Assembly (NCBI RefSeq): GCF_050410775.1
Contig: NZ_CP191229.1
Source: Erwinia sp050410775
GTDB taxonomy: Bacteria > Pseudomonadota > Gammaproteobacteria > Enterobacterales > Enterobacteriaceae
Reading direction: 5' to 3' (one strand)
Length of the DNA: 64,000 nucleotides
The position numbers and the translations under genes were made by a program. This document shows, in pieces, positions 53,745 through 62,711 of the stretch. The first letter of the stretch is position 1, and every line of letters begins with the position of its first letter. Under the pieces are notes generated by a model. That model worked only from the letters and a program-made list of their open reading frames with translations, searched no databases and was not told where the DNA came from.

Positions 53745-54524
53745 TTACGTCAGGGAACTATCCTGAAGGCTTGCCGCAGGAAACTCAACCCTGGGAACGT
53801 CAGGGAGGCAATCCTGCCAGCCGAACTGCATCATCATCTCCTGCCAGACGCTATCGAGGCCAGCCCGTAACAGCAGAGGTTCGCCGGTGACGGGGTGCGT
53901 CAGCCTGAGTTCGCTGGCATGAAGCATCAGGCGCCGCATGCCGAAATTGGCCGCCGCGCTGCGATTTTGCTTCAGATCGCCGTGGGCGCTGTCACCGATG
54001 ATTGGATGGCGCAGATGCGTCATATGGCGACGCAGCTGATGCTTGCGCCCCGTTTCAGGCAGCAATTCAACAAGCGTGTAGCGCGAGGTGTCATAACGGC
54101 TCACCGGAACAGGCAGCTCGGCGGTCGCCATAGCGCGCCAGTGCGTAACAGCGGGCTGTGGCGCTTTTTCCGGATCGCTGAACTTATCGGCAATTTTATC
54201 GAGCTCTTCGGTCAGCGGATAATCCAGCGTCGCCTCTCCTTCAAGCCAGCCACGAACTACGGCATGATAGCGCTTCTGCAGCTGATGCTGTTCGAACTGC
54301 TGTGAAAGGAGGCGGCCCACCTCGCTGGATAGCCCCATCAACAGGACGCCTGAGGTGGGCCGGTCGAGACGATGTACGGTAAAAACATGCTGTCCGATTT
54401 GATCGCGTACCGTTTGCATAACAAACACTTTCTCATGGCGATCAAGCCAGCTGCGGTGCACCAGCCAGCCGGCTGGCTTATTCACCGCGACCAGCCATTC
54501 ATCCTGATAAATAATCTCCAGCAT
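53745..54524 (-). CDS. truC: tRNA pseudouridine(65) synthase TruC
   Basis: Makes pseudouridine 65 in tRNA(Ile1) and tRNA(Asp). 259 residues, RluA family: catalytic Asp in VHRLDRPTSGVLLMGL near residue 54, and RKHQLRRHMTHLRHPIIGD. Start shares one base with the yqcC stop. Confidence 0.96.
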   Translation of the reverse strand: MLEIIYQDEWLVAVNKPAGWLVHRSWLDRHEKVFVMQTVRDQIGQHVFTVHRLDRPTSGVLLMGLSSEVGRLLSQQFEQHQLQKRYHAVVRGWLEGEATLDYPLTEELDKIADKFSDPEKAPQPAVTHWRAMATAELPVPVSRYDTSRYTLVELLPETGRKHQLRRHMTHLRHPIIGDSAHGDLKQNRSAAANFGMRRLMLHASELRLTHPVTGEPLLLRAGLDSVWQEMMMQFGWQDCLPDVPRVEFPAASLQDSSLT

Positions 54525-54850
54525 CAGTTATCATGACCAAACAGCTGATCAAACTGATTGAGCGCATGCAGTAATCTTGCCCGCCCCGGCAGGGAACCTT
54601 CCAGCGCGACCTCATAATAAGGCGCAATGGCCAGCTTTTCGGGCAGCGGCGATCCGGCATCAAGCAGCGCCTGCATGCGCGGCAGGAACACCCACTGCAG
54701 CCACTGCTCCGGGGTCATGGTATCCATGCAAAAGGGCTCCTGGCTTTCAAAGGCCTGCGTAGTGGGCGCGCACGTTTGCCAGAGGCCTGCCTCATGTAAC
54801 TCTTCTACTATCGCCGTGAGGTGGATCTGAACCTGCTGTTCATGTTCCAT
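54524..54850 (-). CDS. yqcC: YqcC-family protein
   Basis: 108-residue conserved protein of unknown function (DUF446), with the family core FCMDTMTPEQWLQWVFLPRMQALLD and LAIAPYYEVALEG. The ATG at 54850 (MEHEQQVQIHL) matches the family; an open frame 31 codons further upstream would run toward the CsrB terminator and is not used. Lies between csrB and truC on one strand. Confidence 0.9.
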   Translation of the reverse strand: MEHEQQVQIHLTAIVEELHEAGLWQTCAPTTQAFESQEPFCMDTMTPEQWLQWVFLPRMQALLDAGSPLPEKLAIAPYYEVALEGSLPGRARLLHALNQFDQLFGHDN

Positions 54851-54928
54851 CAGCGGTCTCCTGTCATTCAGTATGATAAAAGGCCGCAAGCATAACATTC
54901 GCATGCGGGTCAGTAAGAAGTATGCACG

Positions 54929-55255
54929 AAAAAAAGGGAGCACTGTAAAAACAGTGCTCCCGGTTCGTTTGCAGCCATCCCGCTACGGTTGTGCTCCCTG
55001 CTCGTCCCTGATAACTAGGTCCTTCGCGCATTCCCTACACGTTCACCTTCACTGGTGATTGTCCTTTGCGTCCCCGCACGCTGCCTATACTGGCAGCTCA
55101 CATTCTTCATCCTGAAGGTGTCCCTTTCTCACTCCTGAGATATCCTCGCTTCGTCCTGAAGCCTTTCCGTGAAGCATCTTCCCGATGTGTCCTGACTCAT
55201 TCCATAAGTCACGGAATCCTTTCCGATAAAGCACAGTGTGCCTGAATATCAAAAG
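54929..55255 (-). ncRNA. csrB: CsrB regulatory RNA
   Basis: RNA that sequesters the RNA-binding regulator CsrA. About 327 nt; the position between yqcC and syd matches E. coli. The minus strand shows some 18-19 GGA motifs, many in hairpin loops (CTTCAGGACGAAG, CTCAGGAGTGAG, CTTCAGGATGAAG), and ends with the strong terminator GGGAGCACTGT-loop-ACAGTGCTCCC plus seven T (54929-54961). The segment just before, ACGAACCGGGAGC, is almost the same as the E. coli CsrB end. The 5' end is inferred from a -10-like TATATT at 55261-55266 and may be off by several bases. BarA-UvrY control is expected. Confidence 0.92.
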
Positions 55256-55397
55256 TTAACAATATAGCTAGCGCTGGAGCAGAAGGCTGAGATCGCTATT
55301 TGCGGTCGGGGTAATAATCAACTGGTTGATTTCGCTCATTATCAGCGGCGCAGCATGCGTTATATTCATCATCTTAAAAGCGATCTCGCACATGATG

Positions 55398-55415
55398 TGT
55401 AAGAGATCTCTCACA
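55398..55415. promoter_or_regulatory. UvrY (SirA) box upstream of csrB
   Basis: TGTAAGAGATCTCTCACA is an 18-bp near-perfect inverted repeat that matches the UvrY/SirA box TGTGAGAGATCTCTTACA (read on the minus strand). It is about 150 nt upstream of the inferred csrB start, the usual distance, and 20 nt past the syd stop. Confidence 0.85.
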
Positions 55416-55434
55416 ATAACGCTTCGTCATTCTC

Positions 55435-55986
55435 TTACAAATCGCGTACCGGCGTCAGGTTTTCCATAAACAGCTCAAGCGTAGGCGCCAGCGCTGTTCG
55501 CTGTGACGTGCCTAACTGCTCAATAAACACTTCGCCGCTCAGGTTGCAGACGGAGACAATTTCCAGTTCAGAAGCCGTGGTCGCCACAAACAGCGTGGGC
55601 GAATGCTTAAGCCGCCGTTTCATTACCAGGTGACCAATCAAGTTTTCCTGCACGCGTAAAAAGTCTTCTTCGCTCCAGGTCTGTAAGAGGGTAATGGGTT
55701 TCCCGGCGATAGTGGCGACCATGTCGCCGGCAAACTGCGCCGTATACCAGGCCACCACCGATGGCTGAATGCGCAGCTCCAGCGCCCGTTCCACCGCATC
55801 CAGATTTTTCGCCAGCGTAAAGGGCTGAGGCAGCCAGTAAATCTCATCCTGCACGGTTTGCTGAGTGCAGGGAGAAGGCACGCCGGTCAGTTCACTGCTT
55901 GCCGGTGGATGACCGCATTCGCGCTCCCACAGATCGCAGTAGCGACGGGTAAATTCGGTTAGCGCCCGGGTGGTTTCTTCAATCAT
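55435..55986 (-). CDS. syd: SecY-interacting protein Syd
   Basis: Cytoplasmic protein that binds the SecY translocon component; thought to monitor SecY quality. 183 residues (E. coli 181): FTRRYCDLWERECGHPPASSEL and EVFIEQLGTSQRTALAPTLELFMENLTPV. The ATG at 55986 (MIEETTRALTEF) is chosen over upstream in-frame starts by family alignment. Divergent from queF, followed by csrB. Confidence 0.95.
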   Translation of the reverse strand: MIEETTRALTEFTRRYCDLWERECGHPPASSELTGVPSPCTQQTVQDEIYWLPQPFTLAKNLDAVERALELRIQPSVVAWYTAQFAGDMVATIAGKPITLLQTWSEEDFLRVQENLIGHLVMKRRLKHSPTLFVATTASELEIVSVCNLSGEVFIEQLGTSQRTALAPTLELFMENLTPVRDL

Positions 55987-56141
55987 TGTTTTTTCACTCT
56001 CTGCTGCCTGAGTTACACTAAGGCTATTATGTCTGCCGGGGCCGGGGACTTCCCCCTCTCCCCTTTTCATCGGGCCTGGGCCGTAAATGAACGGATTTAT
56101 TTGCGACGCTGCCCGTACGCACAAGTTATAAGGTAATTACG

Positions 56142-56987
56142 ATGTCTTTACAGGATCCGCACCAGGCTTTAAACGGCCTGACTCTGGGGAAACCAACAGA
56201 ATATCACGATCGCTACGATCCCTCTTTACTCCAGGCGGTACCGCGGAGCATGAATCGTGAACCGCTGGGGCTCTATCCTGACAGCCTTCCCTTTCACGGT
56301 GCCGATATCTGGACACTTTACGAGCTCTCCTGGCTGAACGCAAAAGGCCTGCCGCAGGTGGCCGTAGGGGAAGTGACCCTCAACGCCAGCAGCCTCAACC
56401 TGATTGAGTCGAAAAGCTTCAAGCTTTACCTCAACAGCTTCAACCAGACCCGTTTTGCCGACTGGGGAGAAGTTCGTGCAACGCTTGAACGCGATCTCAG
56501 CGCCTGCGCCGTGGGTGAAGTCAGCGTTTCGCTGTTCCGTTTGCAGGAAATTGAGGGGCAGCCGATTGGGCAATTTGCCGGTTACTGCATCGACGAACAG
56601 GATATCGCGATTGATAACTACCAGTTCACGCCAGATTATCTGCACCAGGCGACGCTGCCGGAAATCGTGGAAGAGCAGTTAGTAAGCCACCTGCTGAAAT
56701 CGAACTGCCTGATCACCAACCAGCCTGACTGGGGTTCGGTACAGATTAGCTATCGCGGTCCACGTATTCAGCGTGAGGCGCTATTGCGCTACCTGGTCTC
56801 CTTCCGCCATCACAATGAGTTTCATGAGCAGTGCGTTGAACGCATTTTTAATGACATTCACCGTTTTTGCCAGCCGGAAAGCCTGAGCGTTTACGCCCGC
56901 TATACGCGGCGTGGCGGGCTGGATATCAACCCCTGGCGCAGTAACGGTGACTGGAAGCCTGGCCATTCCCGTCTGGTGCGTCAGTAA
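56142..56987 (+). CDS. queF: NADPH-dependent 7-cyano-7-deazaguanine reductase QueF
   Basis: Reduces preQ0 to preQ1 in queuosine synthesis. 281 residues, two-domain (YqfF/YgcM) type: NADPH-binding E-S-K-S-F-K motif in NLIESKSFKLYLNS, catalytic cysteine in LKSNCLITNQPDWG, and EFHEQCVERIFNDI. With queD and queE in the window it covers three of four steps from GTP-derived precursor to preQ1. Confidence 0.96.
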   Translation: MSLQDPHQALNGLTLGKPTEYHDRYDPSLLQAVPRSMNREPLGLYPDSLPFHGADIWTLYELSWLNAKGLPQVAVGEVTLNASSLNLIESKSFKLYLNSFNQTRFADWGEVRATLERDLSACAVGEVSVSLFRLQEIEGQPIGQFAGYCIDEQDIAIDNYQFTPDYLHQATLPEIVEEQLVSHLLKSNCLITNQPDWGSVQISYRGPRIQREALLRYLVSFRHHNEFHEQCVERIFNDIHRFCQPESLSVYARYTRRGGLDINPWRSNGDWKPGHSRLVRQ

Positions 56988-57191
56988 TCAGTAAGATTTG
57001 CGTGCCGCTGCGCAGATGTACAGGTTGCCCTATTGTTAAAGCCGTGCTGACGGGGCTACTCTGTGAAGGGGCGAAGGGAAAGCGGTTCGCCCGGGGACAT
57101 TTTATTTTCGCGGCGTTTTTCCCGGCGTAGCCGGATTTGTCAGCGTTTATCGGGGAGTGACCACCACCCGGACGGGTGTAAAGGAGTGAAT

Positions 57192-58556
57192 TTGATCACA
57201 CATATCAGCCCTCTTGGCTCAATGGATCTGCTGTCCCAGCTTGAAGTAGATATGCTGAAGCAAACGGCCAGCAGCGATCTTTACCAACTGTTTCGTAACT
57301 GTTCCCTTGCGGTCCTTAACTCCGGAAGCCAGACGGACAGCAGTCACGAGCTGCTGGCGCGCTTTGAAAGTTTTGATATTAACGTCCTGCGCCGCGAACG
57401 CGGCGTAAAGCTGGAGTTGATTAATCCGCCGGAAGAAGCCTTTGTGGATGGCCGGATTATTCGCTCGCTTCAGGCCAATCTGTTCGCGGTATTGCGCGAC
57501 ATCCTGTTTGTGAACGGCCAGGTCGATAACGCAGGTCACTTTCAGAACCCGAAGATCGAAGATTCCGTTCAGATAACTAATCTGGTCTTCTCCCTTCTGC
57601 GCAACGCCCGGGCGCTGCATGTCGGCGAGGAGCCGAATACCGTCGTATGCTGGGGCGGCCACTCCATCAACGCCGTCGAATATCAGTACTGCCGCAACGT
57701 CGGTTCACAGCTGGGCCTGCGGGAGCTGAATATCTGCACCGGCTGCGGACCGGGCGTCATGGAGGCCCCGATGAAAGGCGCCGCCGTGGGCCACGCGCAG
57801 CAGCGTTATAAAGAGGGGCGTTTTATTGGCCTGACGGAGCCGTCGATCATCGCTGCCGAACCGCCTAATCCGCTGGTTAACGAGCTGATCATTATGCCGG
57901 ACATTGAAAAACGTCTTGAGGCATTTGTCCGCATTGCGCACGGCATTATTATCTTTCCGGGCGGCGTGGGCACGGCGGAGGAACTGCTCTATCTGCTGGG
58001 GATCCTGATGAATCCGCAAAACCAGGAGCAGGTGCTGCCGCTGATCCTGACCGGCCCTAAAGAGAGCGCCGACTATTTCCGCGTCATGGATGAATTTATC
58101 GTCAGCACGCTGGGTGAAGCGGCGCGTAAGCACTACACCATCATCATTGACGATGCCGCCGAGGTGGCGCGCCAGATGAAGAAAGCGATGCCGAAAGTGA
58201 AAGAGTACCGTCGCGAAACGGGCGATGCCTACAGCTTCAACTGGGCGATCCGCATCGCGCCGAACCTTCAGGTACCCTTTGTGCCCACGCATGAAAATAT
58301 GGCTAACCTCAATCTCTATCCCGATCAGCCAGCGGAAGAGCTTGCCGCTTCGCTGCGCCGGGCATTTTCCGGCATCGTTGCCGGTAACGTGAAGGATGTC
58401 GGCATTCGCGCGATCAAAGAGAAAGGACCGTACAAGCTTAAGGGCGATCGGGAGATGATGCGCCGCATGGATGATCTGTTACAGGGATTTGTTGCTCAGC
58501 ACCGCATGAAGCTGCCCGGTACTGCCTATATTCCCTGCTACGAAATCATTAAGTAA
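57192..58556 (+). CDS. ppnN: Pyrimidine/purine nucleotide 5'-monophosphate nucleosidase PpnN
   Basis: Cleaves nucleotide monophosphates into base and ribose 5-phosphate; activity is raised by (p)ppGpp binding in E. coli. 454 residues as in E. coli YgdH. LOG-like core: CTGCGPGVMEAPMKGA and FPGGVGTAEELLYLLG. The best start is a TTG at 57192, five bases after AAGGAG, giving MITHISPLGSMDLLSQLEVD; the frame continues 43 codons upstream but without family match. 204 nt after queF. Confidence 0.95.
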   Translation: MITHISPLGSMDLLSQLEVDMLKQTASSDLYQLFRNCSLAVLNSGSQTDSSHELLARFESFDINVLRRERGVKLELINPPEEAFVDGRIIRSLQANLFAVLRDILFVNGQVDNAGHFQNPKIEDSVQITNLVFSLLRNARALHVGEEPNTVVCWGGHSINAVEYQYCRNVGSQLGLRELNICTGCGPGVMEAPMKGAAVGHAQQRYKEGRFIGLTEPSIIAAEPPNPLVNELIIMPDIEKRLEAFVRIAHGIIIFPGGVGTAEELLYLLGILMNPQNQEQVLPLILTGPKESADYFRVMDEFIVSTLGEAARKHYTIIIDDAAEVARQMKKAMPKVKEYRRETGDAYSFNWAIRIAPNLQVPFVPTHENMANLNLYPDQPAEELAASLRRAFSGIVAGNVKDVGIRAIKEKGPYKLKGDREMMRRMDDLLQGFVAQHRMKLPGTAYIPCYEIIK

Positions 58557-58602
58557 TCCATCCGGAGCGGCGCACAGGCCGCTCCCACTTTATGCGTAAC
58601 CT

Positions 58603-59394
58603 ATGACGATTCACTTACTGATTGTTGATGCCCTCAATCTAATCCGCCGCATTCACGCGGTACAGGGATCGCCGTGCCGGGAAGCCTGCCTGCATGCCCT
58701 CCAGCAGCTGATCGTTCACTCTCAGCCGACGCATGCCGTGGCGGTATTTGATGATGATGAGCGTCACGAAGGCTGGCGTCATCAGCTGCTGCCGGACTAT
58801 AAGGCTGGCCGGGCGCCGATGCCGGAAGCGCTACAGCAGGAGATGCCGTTACTCCGCGATGCCTTTCAGCAGGCGGGCGTTGCCTGCTGGCAGGCGGCGG
58901 GTGAAGAGGCTGACGATCTGGCCGCCACGCTGGCTACGAAAGTGGCTGAAAACGGCTGCCAGGCCACCATTGTCTCCACCGATAAAGGCTATTGCCAGCT
59001 GCTGGCGCCCCGTATTCTGATCCGCGACTATTTTCAGAAACGCTGGCTGGATGTGCCCTTTATCGACAGCGAGTTTGGCGTTGCCCCCGCCCAGCTGACC
59101 GACTACTGGGGCCTGGCCGGGATCGGCAGCAGCAAGATCCCGGGCGTGGCAGGCATTGGCGCAAAAAGCGCCACGCAGCTGCTGAAGACCTTTGGCTCAC
59201 TGGATGCCATTTACCAGAACCTGCACGACGTTCCCGACAAATGGCGGAAAAAACTGGAGGAGCATCAGACGATCGCCGGCATCAGCCGTCAGGTGGCCAC
59301 GCTGAAAACCGATCTGGTGCTGGAGGGGAATCTGAAGGCGTTAAGGCTGCCGGAACAGCAGCGCGGCAAAGGCTTGTCCAGCCGGAAGGAATAG
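58603..59394 (+). CDS. xni: Flap endonuclease Xni (5'-3' exonuclease family)
   Basis: DNA polymerase I 5' nuclease-like enzyme acting on flaps. 263 residues (E. coli 251, shorter at the C-terminus). LLIVDALNLIRRIHAV, AVAVFDDDERHEGWRHQ, GEEADDLAATLATK, STDKGYCQLL and the DNA-binding helix-hairpin-helix GIGSSKIPGVAGIGAKSATQLL. Like E. coli Xni it lacks one metal site of Pol I. It is 46 nt after ppnN and faces rlmM. Confidence 0.94.
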   Translation: MTIHLLIVDALNLIRRIHAVQGSPCREACLHALQQLIVHSQPTHAVAVFDDDERHEGWRHQLLPDYKAGRAPMPEALQQEMPLLRDAFQQAGVACWQAAGEEADDLAATLATKVAENGCQATIVSTDKGYCQLLAPRILIRDYFQKRWLDVPFIDSEFGVAPAQLTDYWGLAGIGSSKIPGVAGIGAKSATQLLKTFGSLDAIYQNLHDVPDKWRKKLEEHQTIAGISRQVATLKTDLVLEGNLKALRLPEQQRGKGLSSRKE

Positions 59395-59402
59395 AGGCTT
59401 GC

Positions 59403-59430
59403 GGGCGGGCAGGCTACCTGCTGCCCGCCC
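59403..59430. terminator. Stem-loop between convergent xni and rlmM
   Basis: Perfect 10-bp GC-rich stem GGGCGGGCAG / CTGCCCGCCC with an 8-nt loop, in the 69-bp gap. U-tract lacking, but a strong hairpin between converging genes. Confidence 0.6.
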
Positions 59431-59463
59431 CGTAATCCGAATCGTCAGTCAGACCGTTCAGCC

Positions 59464-60564
59464 TTAGCGCTCATCACGCCGGCCAGGCGTCGCCCCCCAG
59501 ACGCGACGGATATGAACCGTCACCTCTTCACGATCGTGATAAAGCTGACGCGCCCGGATCTGCGCATTGATGCCGTTGGCCCTGAGCTTTTCATCGATCA
59601 TCGCCAGGTTCTGCGACACCTCTTCATAGCGCTTCTTCATCGGCAGCTTGAGGTTGAAAATAGCTTCGCGGCACCAGCCGTTCACCAGCCAGTCCGCCAT
59701 CAGGTTCGCCACCCGCACCGGTTTCTCCACCATATCGCACACCAGCCAGTAAATATTGCTGCGGGTGGGGCGATACTTAAAGCCGTCTTCACGGTGATGG
59801 AACACCTGCCCGGTATCCATCAGGCTCTGGGCCATCGGGCCGTTATCCACCGAATGAACCATCATGCTGCGTTTAACCAGCTGGTAAGTCCAGCCGCCGG
59901 GGCAGGCGCCCAGGTCGACGGCGTAGAGGCCGCTGCCCAGTCGCTCATCCCACTCATCGGCTGGCACGAAAACATGAAAGGCTTCTTCCAGCTTCAGCGT
60001 TGAGCGGCTTGGCGCATCTGCCGGGAACTTCAGGCGAGGGATGCCCATAAAGAACGGCGAGTTGTTCTCCGGCAGCGAGTAGCCCACATAGCAATAGCCC
60101 GGCGCAATAAAGAAGACGTGCACGACCGGCCGCTTCGCGCTTTCAAATTTCAGCAAAATGCCTGCGGCACGCAGGCTGGTACGCAGCGGAACGGTGAACT
60201 TACGGCAAAATTTCAGTAGCTCTTTGCTTTCGTTGGTATCCGGCACTTCAACGCGCAGTTCGCCGCCCTTCTTAACCACGCCGGTCAGCATGCCCGTGAC
60301 AGGCGTCACGCGATCTTCCTGCGGTAAATCCCGTAGCAGTTCGCCAACCACAATCATCTGGCGGGAGAAGATCAGCTCGCTGAAGGGGAGTTCTTTGAGC
60401 AGCTTCTCCGCCTCTTCCGGCTGGTAGCACTCAAACAGCACGTAGCCGGAATCCTCTTTTACCCGCGCAAATCCGAAAACCTGGCGCTCTGCCGCTTTAG
60501 CGGTAATTTCCGCCGCACACTCTTTCTCAAAGCCCTGACGGCAATAGAGTAAAACTTTATTCAT
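59464..60564 (-). CDS. rlmM: 23S rRNA (cytidine(2498)-2'-O)-methyltransferase
   Basis: 2'-O-methylates C2498 of 23S rRNA. 366 residues as in E. coli. N-terminal THUMP-like domain, then the SAM motif VDLGACPGGWTYQLVKR and the VCDMVEKPVRVANLM segment with the catalytic aspartate. Start overlaps the end of ygdD by 8 nt. Confidence 0.96.
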   Translation of the reverse strand: MNKVLLYCRQGFEKECAAEITAKAAERQVFGFARVKEDSGYVLFECYQPEEAEKLLKELPFSELIFSRQMIVVGELLRDLPQEDRVTPVTGMLTGVVKKGGELRVEVPDTNESKELLKFCRKFTVPLRTSLRAAGILLKFESAKRPVVHVFFIAPGYCYVGYSLPENNSPFFMGIPRLKFPADAPSRSTLKLEEAFHVFVPADEWDERLGSGLYAVDLGACPGGWTYQLVKRSMMVHSVDNGPMAQSLMDTGQVFHHREDGFKYRPTRSNIYWLVCDMVEKPVRVANLMADWLVNGWCREAIFNLKLPMKKRYEEVSQNLAMIDEKLRANGINAQIRARQLYHDREEVTVHIRRVWGATPGRRDER

Positions 60565-60952
60565 GGCGTTCTGCCCTTTTTTTCAGACGCAGTGCGCCAA
60601 CCAACATCAGTATCCAGCCAATCAGGAAGCAGGTGCCTCCGACCGGCGTAACATAAACCCACATCTTAAGATGGGAGAGCGCCAGACAATATAAGCTGCC
60701 GCTGAACAGCAGCGTACCCAGCGCCAGAAACGCGCTGCTCCAGTAAAACCAGATATTCGCCCGGCGCAGCATCGCCGTTGCCAGCCCCAGAATCGCCAGC
60801 GTATGGAAAGCCTGATACTCCAGCCCCGTTTTCATCCAGGCCATTTCAGCAGGCCCGAGCGAGTGACTCAGTACATGGGCGCCAAACGCGCCCAGAAGAA
60901 CAAACACAAAACCGCTGATGGCGGCAAATATCAGCATTGCACGACTCGACAT
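60557..60952 (-). CDS. ygdD: Inner-membrane protein YgdD (DUF423)
   Basis: 131-residue membrane protein with four predicted helices, DUF423 family, function unknown. Typical ISGFVFVLLGAFGAHVL start and GTLLFSGSLYCLA segment. Overlaps rlmM by 8 nt and follows gcvA, an order shared with E. coli. Confidence 0.93.
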   Translation of the reverse strand: MSSRAMLIFAAISGFVFVLLGAFGAHVLSHSLGPAEMAWMKTGLEYQAFHTLAILGLATAMLRRANIWFYWSSAFLALGTLLFSGSLYCLALSHLKMWVYVTPVGGTCFLIGWILMLVGALRLKKRAERHE

Positions 60953-61009
60953 TAATGCTCTCCTCGGAGCTGCACGGGCCGCTCTGGCGGCACGTCACAA
61001 AATAAAATC

Positions 61010-61927
61010 TCAGTGATCGTAGCGAAAGCGAAATTTTTCTTGTTCGCTGGCGGCTTTCGCCAGGATCCACTGCCGGAAGGCGGCTATTTTACCCAGTTCT
61101 GCCTGACTGTCATGACAAACCAGATAAAAAGCATTTTTACTGACTAACACATCGTTAAAGGGGCAGACCAGCCGGCCCGCCTCAATCTCGGATTGCGCCA
61201 TCACATTATTGGCCAGCGCCACGCCCTGACCATGTATAGCCGCCTGTAAAACCATTGCGCTGTGGCTGAAGATCGGTCCCTGCTGCACGTTAATGTGCGC
61301 GACGCCGAGCTGGCGCGTATAGGACTGCCAGTCCCGCCGGGAAGCGTCATGCAGTAAGGTATGATGCATCAGATCCGCCGGCACCTTGAGCGGACGATCG
61401 CCGGTCAACAGCAGCGGAGAGCAGACCGGAAGCAGGTATTCGGCATAAAGTTTCTCAACCCGCAGTCCGGGCCAGTTGCCCCGCCCGTAGAAAATCGCCA
61501 CGTCCACATCATCGGCAAGCTTCTCCTCCTCACGGTCTACTGCCTGGATACGCACATCGATCCCCGGATAAGCTGAGTTAAAGCTTGAGAGCCTCGGCAC
61601 CAGCCACTGAATGGCGAAGCTGGGCAGCAGGCTCACCGTTAGCGCCCCCTTGGCGCTGCGCGCCTGGAGCTTGCGCGTGGCTTCGTTGAGCGAGGTGAAA
61701 ATTTCTTTGATATCCAGGTAATAGCTTTGCCCCTCTTCCGTCAGCAGCAGAGAGCGGTTGCGCCGCCGGAACAGCTTCAGGCCAAGGAAATCCTCCAGGG
61801 ATTTGATCTGGTGGCTGACGGCAGCCTGGGTGACAAACAGCTCTTCAGCCGCTTTGGTAAAGCTGAGATGACGAGCGGCGGCATCAAAAACCCGCAGTGC
61901 ATTTAAAGGGGGAAGACGTTTAGACAT
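61010..61927 (-). CDS. gcvA: Glycine cleavage regulator GcvA
   Basis: LysR-type regulator of the glycine cleavage genes and of gcvB. 305 residues. N-terminal winged helix-turn-helix RLPPLNALRVFDAAARHLSFTKAAEELFVTQAAVSHQIKSLE, followed by the co-inducer domain. Divergent from the small RNA gene gcvB, with a 130-bp shared regulatory region. Confidence 0.97.
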   Translation of the reverse strand: MSKRLPPLNALRVFDAAARHLSFTKAAEELFVTQAAVSHQIKSLEDFLGLKLFRRRNRSLLLTEEGQSYYLDIKEIFTSLNEATRKLQARSAKGALTVSLLPSFAIQWLVPRLSSFNSAYPGIDVRIQAVDREEEKLADDVDVAIFYGRGNWPGLRVEKLYAEYLLPVCSPLLLTGDRPLKVPADLMHHTLLHDASRRDWQSYTRQLGVAHINVQQGPIFSHSAMVLQAAIHGQGVALANNVMAQSEIEAGRLVCPFNDVLVSKNAFYLVCHDSQAELGKIAAFRQWILAKAASEQEKFRFRYDH

Positions 61928-62057
61928 GGTTACCGGATACAGTGTGACAGCAACGGGACGAGAGGATCCTGACGGAACCTTACGTATTAGTTTTTTTTAT
62001 CCGAGGCATTATAAATTGTCCGTTGAGGATGCACCAGCAAATACCTATAGTTGCCGC

Positions 62058-62262
62058 ACTTCCTGAGCCGGAACGAAAAGCAGTTTGAAATTTGGGCGAA
62101 TACGCAGAGTTTTGAAAGGCTTTTGGCTTGTGGTCGTGATGTTGTGTTTGCAATTGGTCTGACGATTTTCAGACCGGTAGCCTGGCTACCATTTATTCCT
62201 GTAGATTTACCCTGTCTGTCCAAAGTCATTTATAGCACCGCAATTTGCGGTGCTTTTTTTTT
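62058..62262 (+). ncRNA. gcvB: GcvB small regulatory RNA
   Basis: Hfq-dependent small RNA that represses many amino-acid and peptide transporter mRNAs. Begins ACTTCCTGAGCCGGAACGAA, as E. coli GcvB, and ends at a terminator GCACCGCA-ATT-TGCGGTGC (62235-62253) with nine T. About 205 nt. The GU-rich R1 seed (near 62135-62155, GATGTTGTGTTTGCAATTGG) and the R2/R3 region (TTTACCCTGTCTGTCCA) are recognisable. The R1 region appears about 8 nt shorter than in E. coli. Divergent from gcvA. Confidence 0.95.
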
Positions 62263-62271
62263 GCCTGAGAC

Positions 62272-62496
62272 TTACTGCCCCATTTCAACCATCTCTTTAA
62301 CGTCTGAGCGGTTAATCTGCTGCTTGTTCCCGTTAGCATCCTGATAGCTGATCATGCCGGTATCATCATCCACAACGGGCTTGCCGTCGGCGACAATAGT
62401 ACGTCCATCATTCGTGTGCATTACGTAGTTGCTGGAACAGGCGGCCAGAGTAAAAGTCATGGCGCAGGCGGCCATAATAGCAGCGAATTTTTTCAT
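62272..62496 (-). CDS. ygdI: Small lipoprotein YgdI (YgdI/YgdR family, DUF903)
   Basis: 74-residue predicted lipoprotein with signal peptide MKKFAAIMAACAMTFTLAAC and lipobox LAAC (Cys20), then the DUF903 core YVMHTNDGRTIVADGKPVVDDDTG and ISYQDANGNKQQINRSDV. Function unknown. Stop lies 10 nt beyond the GcvB terminator on the facing strand. Confidence 0.93.
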   Translation of the reverse strand: MKKFAAIMAACAMTFTLAACSSNYVMHTNDGRTIVADGKPVVDDDTGMISYQDANGNKQQINRSDVKEMVEMGQ

Positions 62497-62711
62497 CTTT
62501 AGTTCTCCTTGCAGATTGTAATGCGATAAACCACCCGAAGAGCACGACCTGAAAGCAAAAAGCGCGTAAATTGCCTGCCGGTAGCGCTCATATTTGCGGG
62601 TAATAGTTTAAACCTTGCATAATCCAGCATAACGCGCTTTTCCAACATTGCCAGAAAACGGCCTAAAATTCAGTCCCGTCTCAGACGGGATGATGCACAG
62701 TCGGGGAGATT

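Noticed and set aside
54940..55255. Coding potential in the yqcC-syd gap
   Set aside because: The repeated GGA loops and terminator identify it as CsrB RNA; short open frames there are incidental.
57063..57191. 43-codon upstream extension of ppnN
   Set aside because: No family match and the strong Shine-Dalgarno is inside it, just before the TTG.
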